Shown: positions 15,976 through 25,062, numbered from the stretch's first letter. The stretch: DNA of 64,000 nt from Stenotrophomonas rhizophila (GCF_007667275.1 NZ_VDQT01000002.1:496001-560000), one strand, 5' to 3'. Notes: generated by a model from the letters alone, not told the origin. A program made the numbers and translations.

Positions 15976-16198
15976 TAAAGGCCCTAATCGACTCACCAGA
16001 TGAGGCGAATAACCGCGCTAATCGCCTCATCAAGCTGAATAGGGAGGAGTCGGCGGCGTACCTGGAGGCGGGCGCGGCCGACTGGGTCAGAATTCCTGGG
16101 TGGGCGTCGGCTACGCTTGCGCCGCCCGCGAGCGCAAGCACTCGTTACGAGATCAATGGGCTGCGGGTGGCTGAAGGCGTGTCGCGGGAACGCTGAGG
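15976..16198 (+). pseudogene. Start-less reading frame, possible gene remnant
   Basis: An open frame of about 73 codons ending in TGA at 16196-16198, with GC-rich third positions like a real gene. The product contains ANNRANRLIKLNREESAAYL and DWVRIPGW. An in-frame TGA lies just upstream and no ATG, GTG or TTG occurs early in the frame, so a complete gene is unlikely. It overlaps a 10-bp inverted repeat at 15999-16031. No homologue recognised. Confidence 0.3.
15999..16031. repeat. Inverted repeat upstream of the TonB receptor gene
   Basis: Perfect 10-bp arms GATGAGGCGA (15999-16008) and TCGCCTCATC (16022-16031) with a 13-nt spacer. They lie in the 406-bp gap between the TonB receptor start (15793) and the small gene at 16200. 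It may be an operator or a small hairpin. Nothing else certain was found in this gap. Confidence 0.5.
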
Positions 16199-16199
16199 C

Positions 16200-16394
16200 T
16201 CAGGGCGTTTCCAGCGACGCCTGCAGCGCGGTTGCCAGCGCGGCATCGCCGTTTACCAGTGCTTCCCAGCGCAGGTCCAACCCCTTGCGGTGCCCTTTGC
16301 GGACCAGCTTCAGGCCTTCCGGATCCACCGTGAGCGTGTAGCTCTCGTCGCCGATCAGGACTTCGCGGCGCAGCGGTTTGTCGAGGGGCGTCAT
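16200..16394 (-). CDS. Small conserved protein, 64 aa
   Basis: Compact basic-acidic protein starting MTPLDKPLRREVLIGDESYT and containing LKLVRKGHRKGLDLRWEALV, ending LATALQASLETP. It resembles small conserved hypothetical proteins found across Xanthomonadaceae; no function assigned. No signal peptide or membrane segment. The ATG at 16394 gives the compact form; an open frame continues upstream to 16649 but would run through the GTAG palindrome, so it is rejected. Confidence 0.65.
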   Translation of the reverse strand: MTPLDKPLRREVLIGDESYTLTVDPEGLKLVRKGHRKGLDLRWEALVNGDAALATALQASLETP

Positions 16395-16426
16395 GGCAGC
16401 CGGCACGAGGGGAGGGTGGCCCCAGC

Positions 16427-16456
16427 GTAGCGCTGGCCGTGTGCGGCCAGCGTTAC
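16427..16456 (+). repeat. GTAG palindrome (SMAG/REP-like)
   Basis: GTAG followed by CGCTGGCC, a short loop GTGTGC and GGCCAGCG, closing with TTAC. It sits in the gap between the hybrid kinase stop and the 64-aa gene. Confidence 0.75.
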
Positions 16457-16476
16457 GTCGCCGCGGATCGCTCCGC

Positions 16477-18879
16477 TCAGCTGCGGGGCAATTCCTGCAA
16501 CGACTGTCGGATCGATCCGGCCAGGTCGCTGCGGGTGAACGGCTTGGACAGGATGGCGACGTTCCGACCAACCGCGCCGCTGGCGTCGATATCGCGCGGA
16601 TAGCCCGAGGTGAACAGCACGCGCAGCCCCGGCTGGTGCACCAACGCACGCCGGGCCAGCTCCCAACCGGACATGCCCGGCATCACGATGTCCGAGAACA
16701 GCAGGTCGACCTCGACGTCGGTACGTTCCAGCAGGCGCATTGCCGATGCGCCATCGTGCGCTTCCAGCACGCGATAGCCCAACTGCCGAAGCGTATCCAC
16801 GGTGTAGGCGCGCACGTCGTCGTTGTCTTCGGCCACCAGTACAGTGGCCTCGTCCTGGGCTTCGTAGCCGCCCAGCGCCGATCCCTCGGCGAGCGGCTGG
16901 CTCGGCAGCGCGGCGGTCGAGCGCGGGAACAGCAGGGTGATCGAAGTGCCGACGCCGACCACCGAGTCCAGCACCACGTGGCCGCCGGACTGCTTGGCAA
17001 AGCCATACACCATGGACAGGCCCAGACCGGTGCCGCGGCCGACTTCCTTGGTGGTGAAGAAGGGCTCGAACACCCGCGCCATTACCTCGGCCGACATGCC
17101 CTCGCCGTTGTCGCGCACGCGCAGCATTACGTACTGGCCGGCGGGCACGTCGGGGTTCTGGGTGGTGAAGTCCTCGTCCAGGTGGGCGTTGTCGACCTCG
17201 ATGGTCAGTCGGCCGCCATGCGGCATCGCATCGCGGGCGTTGACAGCCAGGTTGAGTACCGACGCTTCCAGCTGGCTGGGGTCGATCTCCACGCACCACA
17301 GGTCCGGGCTGTGCACCACTTCCAGCTGCACCAGCTCGCCGAGCGCGCGCCGCAGCATGTCCTGCATGTCGCGCAGCTGGAGGTTGAGGTCCACCGGCAC
17401 GCTCTTGAGCGGCTGGCGGCGCGAGAAGGCGAGCAGCCGCTGGGTCACGTTGGCCGCACGCATCACGCCCTTCAGCGCGTTGTCCAGCGCGCGCGCGGAA
17501 TTGCCAGCCGCATCGCCCAGCCGGTCGGTGAGCAGTTTGGCGTATTCGACGTTGCCGGCGATCACGGTCAGGATGTTGTTGAAGTCGTGCGCGATGCCGC
17601 CGGTGAGCTGGCCGACCGCTTCGATCTTCTGGCTCTGGCGCAGGGCTTCCTCGGCCTGGCGGCGCGCGGTGGTTTCTACCGCTTCGGACACCACCGCGGT
17701 GATCGCGCCCTGGTGGTCGAGCAGCGGCCGGAACGAAAATTCGAAGGTGCGCACGCCGGTCGGCAGGCGCAGTTCCAGTTCGTGGCGGGACGCATTGCCG
17801 GCGGCCGCCTCGAGCACGGCCTGGCAGACGATGGCCGGCACACCGTCGGTATCGGCGAACCAGGCCGACTCGCAGTAAACGGCGCCCCGCACCTCGTCCT
17901 TGCTGGCCAGGATGGCGGCCAGCGAAGCGGAGTTGGTGTCGATGATGCGACCGTCCAGGGTCAGCAGGTTCTGATGCTGGAAGCTGGACTCGAACAGGGC
18001 CTGCAGCCGGCTTTCGCTGCGGTGCAGGGCAGAGGTGCGTTCGCTTACCTGCCGCTCCAGCGATTCGTTGCTCGCCTTCAGCAACGCCTGGGCGTGTTTG
18101 AGCTCGGTGATGTCGCGCGCCATGGCGTAGTAGCCCATGACCGACCCGTCGGCATCCAGCTCGGGAACGAAGTCGACCTGCGCGTGGCGCGGGGCGCCTG
18201 CGCGGCGGTGGGTGAGGGCCTCGAAGCTGACCTTCTGGCCGGTCAGTACCTTGTCGAAGTGTTCCTGCAGCAGCTGGAAGCCGTCGTCCCCGACCAGGTC
18301 GCGGGCATGCAGGCCGACCACGTCTTCCGGTGCCATGCCATGCCATTCGACGTAGGCCTGGTTGGCGAACCGGTAACGGTGCCCGCGGTCCAGGTACGCG
18401 ATCAGGGCCGGCAGCGAATCGGTGATCAGGCGCAGGCGCTGGCTGCTTTCCTGCAGTTCGCTCTCCACCCGGCGCAGGCGGCGGCGCTCCTGGGCTTCCC
18501 TGATCGCGCGCAGCACGGCTTCGGGCAGTCGCTGCAGGCGCGACTTGACCACATAATCGCGCGCGCCGCGCTTGAGCGCTTCCACCGCCAACTCTTCGGT
18601 CAAGGTGCCGGAGACGAAGATGAAAGGCACTTCAGGGGCCAGCTCGCCCGCCAGCACCAGGGCCAGGTCGCCACTGAAACCGGGCAGCACATGGTCGGCC
18701 AGGATCACGTCGAACTGCTGCGTCGCCAGTGCATCGCGCATGCCTTGGTCGGACCAGGTGCGTTCGACCGTGAACGGCAGGCCGGCACGGCTGAGCTGCA
18801 GGGTGATCAGCTCTGCATCCAGCGCGCTGTCTTCCACCATCAGGATGCGGATCGACCTGCCGGTTGCATCCTCAGCCAT
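16477..18879 (-). CDS. Hybrid sensor histidine kinase (REC-PAS-PAS-HisKA-HATPase-REC)
   Basis: 800 aa, third gene of the phytochrome operon. Domains in order: an N-terminal receiver (about 10-130, phosphoacceptor in VILADHVLPG), two PAS domains (about 150-265 and 295-415), HisKA with GGIAHDFNN, HATPase ([28 protein letters not shown]) and a C-terminal receiver (ATVLVAEDNDDVRAY, phosphoacceptor in LLFSDIVMPGMSGW). There are no transmembrane segments, so it is cytoplasmic. ATG 18879 overlaps the upstream response-regulator gene by 8 bases. It probably receives phosphate from the photoreceptor branch through its N-terminal receiver, then relays it internally. Its output target is not visible. 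Confidence 0.9.
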   Translation of the reverse strand: MAEDATGRSIRILMVEDSALDAELITLQLSRAGLPFTVERTWSDQGMRDALATQQFDVILADHVLPGFSGDLALVLAGELAPEVPFIFVSGTLTEELAVEALKRGARDYVVKSRLQRLPEAVLRAIREAQERRRLRRVESELQESSQRLRLITDSLPALIAYLDRGHRYRFANQAYVEWHGMAPEDVVGLHARDLVGDDGFQLLQEHFDKVLTGQKVSFEALTHRRAGAPRHAQVDFVPELDADGSVMGYYAMARDITELKHAQALLKASNESLERQVSERTSALHRSESRLQALFESSFQHQNLLTLDGRIIDTNSASLAAILASKDEVRGAVYCESAWFADTDGVPAIVCQAVLEAAAGNASRHELELRLPTGVRTFEFSFRPLLDHQGAITAVVSEAVETTARRQAEEALRQSQKIEAVGQLTGGIAHDFNNILTVIAGNVEYAKLLTDRLGDAAGNSARALDNALKGVMRAANVTQRLLAFSRRQPLKSVPVDLNLQLRDMQDMLRRALGELVQLEVVHSPDLWCVEIDPSQLEASVLNLAVNARDAMPHGGRLTIEVDNAHLDEDFTTQNPDVPAGQYVMLRVRDNGEGMSAEVMARVFEPFFTTKEVGRGTGLGLSMVYGFAKQSGGHVVLDSVVGVGTSITLLFPRSTAALPSQPLAEGSALGGYEAQDEATVLVAEDNDDVRAYTVDTLRQLGYRVLEAHDGASAMRLLERTDVEVDLLFSDIVMPGMSGWELARRALVHQPGLRVLFTSGYPRDIDASGAVGRNVAILSKPFTRSDLAGSIRQSLQELPRS

Positions 18880-19345
18880 CTTTTCGACTCTTGGCGCCAA
18901 ACAGCGTGCCATGCGGCGGCGGTTGGTTGGTGATGCCCCAGAACATGCCCAGGCCCTGGATGGCTTCCAGGAATTCCTTGAAGTCGACCGGCTTGACCAC
19001 GAATGCGTTTACCCCCAGTTCGTAACTGCGGATAAGGTCCTGCTCCTCGCGCGAAGAGGTGAGCATCACCACCGGCGTGCTGCTGATTGCCGCATCGGCG
19101 CGGATTTCCCGCAGTACTTCCAGCCCATTGAGCTTGGGCAGTTTCAGGTCCAGCAGGACCACCACCGGCCCCCCGTGCATGGCGCCCTCGTATCGGCCCT
19201 CCGCACGCAGGTACTCCAGTGCTTCCACACCGTCCCGCACATGGGTGACATCGTTCAGCAGCTGGCAACGGGCTAGTGCAGCCAACGTCAGCTCAGCGTC
19301 CTTCGGATTGTCTTCCACGAGCAGAATCGGCCGCAGATCTCTCAT
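18872..19345 (-). CDS. Single-domain response regulator
   Basis: 157 aa, one receiver domain with acidic pocket LLVEDNPKDAE, phosphoacceptor in VVLLDLKLPKLNG, the Thr/Ser position in VVMLTSSREE and Lys in FVVKPVDFKEF. The size and the LxKLNGLEVL signature resemble Rcp1-type regulators that partner phytochrome kinases. There is no DNA-binding domain. It overlaps the phytochrome gene by ATGA (19342-19345) and the hybrid kinase by 8 bases. Confidence 0.92.
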   Translation of the reverse strand: MRDLRPILLVEDNPKDAELTLAALARCQLLNDVTHVRDGVEALEYLRAEGRYEGAMHGGPVVVLLDLKLPKLNGLEVLREIRADAAISSTPVVMLTSSREEQDLIRSYELGVNAFVVKPVDFKEFLEAIQGLGMFWGITNQPPPHGTLFGAKSRKDG

Positions 19346-21579
19346 ACTTTGTCTCCACTAGCAAAGGGAATGCTGAAATAGAATTTGGCGCCCACGCCTA
19401 CCTGTCCTTCCGCCCAGGTCCTGCCGCCGTGGCGGGTGATGATGCGGTGCACGTTGGCCAGGCCGATGCCGGTGCCTTCGTACTCGTCGGCATGGTGCAG
19501 GCGCTGGAATACGCCGAAGAGCTTGTCCACGTAGCGCATGTCGAAACCGCAGCCGTTGTCCTGCACGTAGAACACGTTCTCGGTGTCGGTGCGGTAGCAG
19601 CCGACTTCAATGACCGGGTCGGCCGTATCGCGGGTGAACTTGATCGCGTTGGACAGCAGGTTCTGCCAGACCAGGCGCAGCATGCCCGGGTCGGCCTGAA
19701 CGCGCGGCAGATGGGGCACCACCCAGCGAATGGTGCGGCCGCTGTACTCCATGTCCAGTTTGTGGCGGACGTCCTCGACCAGGGCGGTCATGTCCATTGC
19801 GATCTGACCCATCGTGGACCTGCCCATCTGCGAGAAGCTGAGCAGGTCGTCAACCAGTGTTCCCGCCGATTGTGCCGATTCGACGATGGTGTCGAGAAAT
19901 CTCTTTTCTGAATCGTTTAGTCTTTCACCGGCCGACGCCCACAGCAGCTCCGAATACCCCACGATGTGGCGGAAGGGCGCTCGCAGGTCATGGCTGACCG
20001 AATAGGAAAAGGCTTCCAGCTCCTTGTTGCTGCGCAGGAGCTGTTCATTGAGTGCGGCGAGTTCTTCTGCCTTGCGCAGCACGATATCGACGATGGCGGT
20101 ACGCAGTTCCAGTGCGGCGTCGCGGTCCACATCGTTCCATGGCAACGACTGGCGCTGGACGGTTTCCTTCCAGCCCTCGAACGACGTGCGCGGCGACAGC
20201 GGCAGGCCGGTGTCTTCCTTGCGCGGGTCGCCGCCCCAGCGCACGGTGCGCACCACCTCGGGCCGGAACCAGAGCACATAGCTGTCGTGGATCTGGGAAA
20301 TGGAAATGGCAAGCACGCCGCTGGCAACATCGGCGAAGGCCTCGGCGGGTTGCCAGTCCAGCGGCAAGCGGTCGGTGCAGACCAGGTCGCCGTCATGCTG
20401 CTGCGCGGCCAGCCACTGCACCAGCGACATCACCTGCTGCTCGGTCGGGCACTCACCATGCAGGATGCATTCGCCGCGATGCACGATCGCCGCACCCGCG
20501 GACTGGGTCAGCGCCAACAGGCTCTGCTGGTCGCGTCCGAGTGCGGCCATGAAATCCTGGTCGCCGGCCATGCGCCCGAGCAGGCGTACCTGGAACGCGC
20601 GACGGCCGATGCGCTCTTCGACCATGGCCGCGCGTTCCTTCAGCGCGATCTGCAGCGACAGGATCTGGCCGATGAACTCGCAGGCCGTGCGCACGTGGTA
20701 CGCCACGCGCTTGGGCGCCTGGTTGTGGCAGGAAATCAGCCCCCACAACTCGCCTTCGCGCAGCAGCGATACCGACATCGACGCGCCGGTGCCCATGTTG
20801 CGCATGTACTGCAGGTGCACCGGCGAGACACTGCGCAGCATCGATGGCGAAAGATCGGTAGGTGGCGCATCGGGGTGGGTGGCGTCTCGCACCAACGGAA
20901 CGGCCTGGTAATCGCTGTCGGCGATCAGGCGGACCCGGTTCTGCCGGTACAGCTCGCGGGCCTGCGCGGGAATGTCCGATTCGGGGAAGCGCAGGTCGAG
21001 ATAGCTGGGCAGGACCCCGTTGCCATCCTCGGCCACCACCGCGCCGTTCCACTCCTTGTCGAACTGGTACACCAGGGTGCGGTCGAAGCCGGTCAGCTCG
21101 CGGATCTGCACCGCGGCCAGCTCGCACAGTTCCTGGGTACTGCCGACCCGCTCGATGGCGCCCATGAAGCGGCGGATCGCCGGGTACAGGTCTTCCAGCG
21201 ATCCCGGTTCCCCGGCCACGGGGGCTTCCAGCTCGATGATGAGGTCGTCGCCGTGCCGGTGCGCGAGCGCGTGGTGCCTGCCGTGGTCACCGACCGGGTG
21301 GGAGCCGAGGAACTGCGAGGTACCCGGCGCCAGCGCCTGGATGACCGGGCGGCAGGCCGCCAGCGTGCCGCCCAGTACGACCTCCACCGGCTGGCCGAGG
21401 GGGTCGCCGAAACGTTCGATCAGGTCCGGATGCGAAAGCGCACGCTCTTTGACCAGCAGGCTTGAAGGGTCCAGGACGAGCAACACGCCGTAGGGTTGGA
21501 TGGCGCCCGGCGTCCGAATCGGCTCTCTGGCACAGCTGTTGAGATCCAACGCGGGTTCACTCACTTTCCAGGACGACAT
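19342..21579 (-). CDS. bphP: Bacteriophytochrome histidine kinase
   Basis: 745 aa red/far-red photoreceptor kinase. The N-terminal segment LNSCAREPIRTPGAIQPYG carries Cys16, the expected biliverdin attachment site. Then come the PAS domain, the GAF domain with the phytochrome hallmark RFPESDIPAQARELY and SPVHLQYMRNMG (conserved His), the PHY domain, HisKA (YSVSHDLRAPFRHI) and HATPase (NAIKFT, DNGCGFD). ATG 21579 is used because the family begins just before this Cys; the open frame extends to 21813 without typical sequence. No bphO heme oxygenase is adjacent, so biliverdin must come from elsewhere. It heads an operon with two phosphorelay proteins. Confidence 0.93.
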   Translation of the reverse strand: MSSWKVSEPALDLNSCAREPIRTPGAIQPYGVLLVLDPSSLLVKERALSHPDLIERFGDPLGQPVEVVLGGTLAACRPVIQALAPGTSQFLGSHPVGDHGRHHALAHRHGDDLIIELEAPVAGEPGSLEDLYPAIRRFMGAIERVGSTQELCELAAVQIRELTGFDRTLVYQFDKEWNGAVVAEDGNGVLPSYLDLRFPESDIPAQARELYRQNRVRLIADSDYQAVPLVRDATHPDAPPTDLSPSMLRSVSPVHLQYMRNMGTGASMSVSLLREGELWGLISCHNQAPKRVAYHVRTACEFIGQILSLQIALKERAAMVEERIGRRAFQVRLLGRMAGDQDFMAALGRDQQSLLALTQSAGAAIVHRGECILHGECPTEQQVMSLVQWLAAQQHDGDLVCTDRLPLDWQPAEAFADVASGVLAISISQIHDSYVLWFRPEVVRTVRWGGDPRKEDTGLPLSPRTSFEGWKETVQRQSLPWNDVDRDAALELRTAIVDIVLRKAEELAALNEQLLRSNKELEAFSYSVSHDLRAPFRHIVGYSELLWASAGERLNDSEKRFLDTIVESAQSAGTLVDDLLSFSQMGRSTMGQIAMDMTALVEDVRHKLDMEYSGRTIRWVVPHLPRVQADPGMLRLVWQNLLSNAIKFTRDTADPVIEVGCYRTDTENVFYVQDNGCGFDMRYVDKLFGVFQRLHHADEYEGTGIGLANVHRIITRHGGRTWAEGQVGVGAKFYFSIPFASGDKV

Positions 21580-21740
21580 TCGTTGACCCCCATCGGGTAC
21601 CGTTACCAAGAGATGCTGCTCAAACACCGCAGGCCCCGTGCACCGGGCGTGGTGGTCACGCCGCGGTTCGAGGCTCGCGCATATAGCTTCGCATATCAGT
21701 GCGGCCCGCTCCGTGAGGGAAGACGGCGCCAGCGCTCCCC

Positions 21741-21902
21741 TCAGGGCTTGGGACGCTCGTAGTCCTGCGGTTTGGCGGTGGTGTCCTGCTCCGGCATGTC
21801 CTTGTCCTTCCACTTCGCCTCGTCGTTGCGAAGCTTGTCCGGCGTATGCGCCTTCTGCTGGTCGTCCTTGCCTTCCAGCGGGTTGGAGTCAGGGGTGCTC
21901 AT
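21741..21902 (-). CDS. Small hydrophilic protein, 53 aa
   Basis: Starts MSTPDSNPLEGKDDQQKAHT with AGAGG 7 nt upstream of ATG 21902. Very rich in Asp, Lys, Gln and Pro with no hydrophobic core, so probably intrinsically disordered and resembling small stress-type proteins. No family recognised. It lies 161 bp upstream of the bphP start in the same direction and is divergent from the next operon. Confidence 0.6.
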   Translation of the reverse strand: MSTPDSNPLEGKDDQQKAHTPDKLRNDEAKWKDKDMPEQDTTAKPQDYERPKP

Positions 21903-22071
21903 GGGGAAACCTCTTGCAGTGACCGGGAGGCCTGCAGCTTGGGCTCGCCAAGGTGAGGGCGGCGTCCGCAGCCGCTGCACGGTGCGGACACATCGCGGTC
22001 ACCGTCCGGCCACGCCGGGGGCGGTATCCCTTGCTGGACCCGCCCCAAGACCACGGTCGCACGCTTTCTAC

Positions 22072-23034
22072 ATGGATCAGATTTCCGAACATGCAGCGCC
22101 GGCGCTGGCGTCGGCGGCACGCGAGGTGTTGGCCCGCCAGCCCACGCTGCCGCTTCCCGGACGCGGGCATACCCTGGAGCGTTGGCGTGCGCTGGCGGCC
22201 ATCGCCGGCCGCGACCTGTGCGTGGCGAAGGTGATGGAGGCGCACTACGACGCCCAGGCCATCCTGGCCGACCTGCACCAGACCGCGCTGGGCGCGGGAA
22301 CGCTTGCCGCGGTCTGGGCGGCGGAAGGCCCCCAGGCGACGTTGTGCTATGACGAGGAGACCGGCACGGTCAGTGGCGCCAAGCCGTGGTGCTCGGGTGC
22401 CGGCCTGGTCGACGTGGCGCTGGTCACGGCGCGCTGCGGCGACGGTTCCCGGTTGGTCTGCCTGCGCACCGATGCTCCGGGCGTGCTGCTGCAGCCGCAG
22501 AGCTGGCATGCGACCGGCATGCGGGGGATTCCAAGCGGCACGGTGCAGTTCGACCAGGTACGCGCCGAGCCGGTGGGCGCACCCGGCGCCTATCTGGCGC
22601 GCCCGGGCTTCTGGCACGGCGGCGCCGGCATCGCAGCCTGCTGGTATGGCGCCGCCGTGGCGTTGGCGGCCCCGCTGCAACGCTCGCCGCGCGTGGAAGA
22701 CGATGCCCAGGCGGCCGCGCTGCTGGGCCAGGTGGACATGGCGCTGCAGTCGTCGGCGGCACTGCTGCGCGAACTGGCGGCGTGGATCGATGCGATGCCT
22801 TCGCAGCCGCATCGATTCGATGTAATACGTGCGCGCAGCGTGGTCGAGCGCGCGTGCATGCAGGTACTGGACGCGGTCGGTCGTGCGCTGGGACCTGCCC
22901 CCATGTGCCTGGACCCGGGCCACGCCCAGCGCTGGGCCGACCTCACCGTGTTCATCCGCCAGAGCCACGCCGATCGCGACTGGGCCGACCTGGGACGGGC
23001 GATCCAGCGCCAGGAGGGCCCATGGACGCTGTAG
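22072..23034 (+). CDS. Acyl-CoA dehydrogenase-like protein (short form)
   Basis: 320 aa, first gene of a five-gene overlapping operon. The middle domain (ETGTVSGAKPWCSGAGLVDV, GTVQFDQVRAEPVG) and the C-terminal helices (VVERACMQVLDAVGRALG, FIRQSHADRDWADLGRAI) match acyl-CoA dehydrogenases. The protein is shorter than the usual 380 residues and has no obvious catalytic Glu at the usual place. It may oxidise or bind an unusual acyl substrate, perhaps carried on a sugar. It overlaps the PIG-L gene by 13 bases. ATG 22072 is used; the open frame begins earlier but upstream codons are atypical. Confidence 0.75.
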   Translation: MDQISEHAAPALASAAREVLARQPTLPLPGRGHTLERWRALAAIAGRDLCVAKVMEAHYDAQAILADLHQTALGAGTLAAVWAAEGPQATLCYDEETGTVSGAKPWCSGAGLVDVALVTARCGDGSRLVCLRTDAPGVLLQPQSWHATGMRGIPSGTVQFDQVRAEPVGAPGAYLARPGFWHGGAGIAACWYGAAVALAAPLQRSPRVEDDAQAAALLGQVDMALQSSAALLRELAAWIDAMPSQPHRFDVIRARSVVERACMQVLDAVGRALGPAPMCLDPGHAQRWADLTVFIRQSHADRDWADLGRAIQRQEGPWTL

Positions 23035-23780
23035 CCGTGCGCATCGAGGGTCGTGGCACGCCCGAATCGGCGTGGCAGGGCTGCGCCTGGCTGTCCGCAT
23101 TGCCGCTGGTCGAGGCCGCGACGGTGTTGCGCGATGCCCGGTGCCTGGTGGTGGTCTCGCCACACCCGGATGACGAGGTGCTGGGCTGTGGCGGCCTCAT
23201 GCAGGCAGCGCTGGCGCAGGGCTGCATCGTGCACGTGGTCTCCGTCAGCGACGGCGAAGCCTGTTATCCCGATCATCCAACGTGGCCGGCGGCGCGTCTG
23301 CGCGATGCCCGGCGGCGTGAACTGGCCAGCGCCATGCAGGCACTGGGCATGGACGCCACCCACGTCACCGCGCTTGGCCTGCCGGACGGCGGCATCGCGG
23401 CGCACGAAACGGAGCTGGTGTCCCACCTCGTTGCACGGCTGTCGCCCGGCGCCGTGGTGGTAGCGCCATGGGTGCACGACGCCCACCCCGACCACGAAGC
23501 GGCCGGCCGCGCTGCCCGCGAGGCGGCCGCCCGCGCCGGGGCGCGGTTCCTGCAGTACCCGGTATGGGCCTGGCACTGGCTGGATCCGGCCGCATCCGCA
23601 GCGCCGTGGCCAAAGGCCCAGCGCATCGTACTGGACGCGGATGCACAGGCGCGCAAGCAGCGGGCGATGGCGGCCTTTGCCACGCAGACGGGTGAAGTGG
23701 CCGGGCTGGACTGCGATCCGGTGTTGCCCGCCCACGTATTGGCCCGGTTCCGGCGCCCCTTCGAGGTACTGATCGGATGA
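23022..23780 (+). CDS. PIG-L family deacetylase
   Basis: 252 aa. The PIG-L/LmbE zinc site is clear: SPHPDDEVLGCGG (HPDDE) near the N-terminus and WVHDAHPDHEAAGR later. The family removes N-acetyl groups from GlcNAc-type substrates, as in mycothiol, bacillithiol and GPI precursor synthesis. It is placed between an acyl-CoA dehydrogenase-like gene and a NodS-like methyltransferase. Start at ATG 23022, inside the previous gene's last 13 bases; the stop overlaps the next start by ATGA. Confidence 0.9.
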   Translation: MDAVAVRIEGRGTPESAWQGCAWLSALPLVEAATVLRDARCLVVVSPHPDDEVLGCGGLMQAALAQGCIVHVVSVSDGEACYPDHPTWPAARLRDARRRELASAMQALGMDATHVTALGLPDGGIAAHETELVSHLVARLSPGAVVVAPWVHDAHPDHEAAGRAAREAAARAGARFLQYPVWAWHWLDPAASAAPWPKAQRIVLDADAQARKQRAMAAFATQTGEVAGLDCDPVLPAHVLARFRRPFEVLIG

Positions 23781-24364
23781 ACACCGCCGCCTACTTCGAG
23801 CAGATCTACCAGCGCCCCGATCCGTTCCAGTACCGCAACCGCTGGTATGAAGCACGCAAGCGCGCGCTTACCCTGGCCTGCCTGACGCGCCAGCGTTACC
23901 GGAATGGCTGGGAACTGGGCTGTTCGAATGGCGTGCTGACCGCCGAACTGGCCGCGCGCTGCGATGCCCTGCTGGCCACCGACCTCAGCGCAGCGGCACT
24001 GGCCGAGGCCGCGGTGTCGACGCAGGCGCATGCCCACGTACGGCTCGAGCAGGCCAGCCACCCCGCCCAGTGGCCCCAGGGCCGCTTCGACCTGATCGTG
24101 GTCAGCGAAGTGGGCTACTACCTGGCACCGCAGGACGTGGTGACCATGGCCGCGCAGCTGCGCGCCAGCCTGGCCGATGATGGGCTGCTGCTGGCCTGCC
24201 ACTGGGTGCACCCGTTCGCGGAGGCGCTCACCCCTGCCGCGCAGGTACACCGCGCCTTTGCCCGGGGCCTGGAAGAGGCCTTCTGCTACCAGGACGCCGA
24301 CATGCTGCTGCAGGGCTGGAGTGCCGATCCGACCAGCGTGGCGCGCCGGGAGGGACTGCGATGA
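23777..24364 (+). CDS. SAM-dependent methyltransferase, NodS-like
   Basis: 195 aa class I methyltransferase. The motif I region is WELGCSNGVLTAELA (usually E/DxGxGxG), followed by ALLATDLSAAAL and motif IV FDLIVVSEVGYYL. The N-terminal DPFQYRNRWYEARKR fits the NodS family, which N-methylates a deacetylated chitooligosaccharide in rhizobia. That makes sense after a PIG-L deacetylase: deacetylate, then N-methylate an amino sugar. The ATGA overlaps on both sides suggest coupled translation. Confidence 0.88.
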   Translation: MNTAAYFEQIYQRPDPFQYRNRWYEARKRALTLACLTRQRYRNGWELGCSNGVLTAELAARCDALLATDLSAAALAEAAVSTQAHAHVRLEQASHPAQWPQGRFDLIVVSEVGYYLAPQDVVTMAAQLRASLADDGLLLACHWVHPFAEALTPAAQVHRAFARGLEEAFCYQDADMLLQGWSADPTSVARREGLR

Positions 24365-25062
24365 TCGCCGTGATCGTTCCCGCACACGACGAAGCGCATG
24401 CCATCGGGCGCTGCCTGGCCTCCATCGCCATCGCAGCGGCGGACCCTCGCCTGCGTGGCGAAGCCGTCCTGACCGTCGTGGCCTTGGATGCCTGCACCGA
24501 CGACACCGCTGCGGTGTGCGCCGCGCACGGTGCGGTGACGCTGGAAGTGGCCGCCCGCTGCGTGGGCACCGCGCGCGCGGCCGCGGCCGAGCACGCGCTG
24601 GCGCGCGGTGCACGCTGGATCGCCAGTACCGACGCCGACACCGAAGTGCCGCCGGACTGGCTGTGGCGGCAGCTCAGCTGCGGCGCCGACGCGTTCTGTG
24701 GCGTGGTGGAGGTCACCGACTGGCTCGACTATCCCGAGGGGGTGCGTCGTGCATTTTCCCGCCGCGAGGCGATGCAGGACGGCCACCGGCATGTGCACGG
24801 CGCCAACCTCGGCCTGAGTGCGGCGGCGTACCGCACCGTCGGCGGTTTTCCGGCGCTCAGCACTGGTGAGGATGTCGCGTTGGTGGAGGCGCTGGCCGGC
24901 AGCGGTGCCCGCATTGCCTGGCTGGCGCGGCCGGTGGTCGCCACCAGCGCCCGTCGCAGCGCCCGTGCGCCGCATGGCTTCAGCAGTTTCCTGCGCGCGC
25001 TCGAGCGTGAGGTACTGGGGGCGGGTGGGCCGCTGCGACCCACCCAGCTGGTGCCGGAGTGA
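24361..25062 (+). CDS. Glycosyltransferase family 2
   Basis: 233 aa GT-A fold. Starts MIAVIVPAHDEAHAIGRCLA, with the metal-binding Asp region IASTDADTEVPPDWL and a later acceptor-side segment HGANLGLSAAAYRTVGGFP, then the catalytic region TGEDVAL. No transmembrane segment. It probably transfers a sugar onto a lipid or sugar carrier made by the neighbouring enzymes. The stop overlaps the next start (TGATG). Confidence 0.9.
   Translation: MIAVIVPAHDEAHAIGRCLASIAIAAADPRLRGEAVLTVVALDACTDDTAAVCAAHGAVTLEVAARCVGTARAAAAEHALARGARWIASTDADTEVPPDWLWRQLSCGADAFCGVVEVTDWLDYPEGVRRAFSRREAMQDGHRHVHGANLGLSAAAYRTVGGFPALSTGEDVALVEALAGSGARIAWLARPVVATSARRSARAPHGFSSFLRALEREVLGAGGPLRPTQLVPE

Noticed and set aside
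16378-18933. 851-codon plus-strand open frame
   Set aside because: Shadow of the hybrid kinase gene on the other strand; Arg/His/Gln-rich product with no domain.
21580-21813. N-terminal extension of the phytochrome to residue 823
   Set aside because: Upstream codons are low-complexity and do not match the family; the ATG at 21579 precedes the conserved Cys segment.
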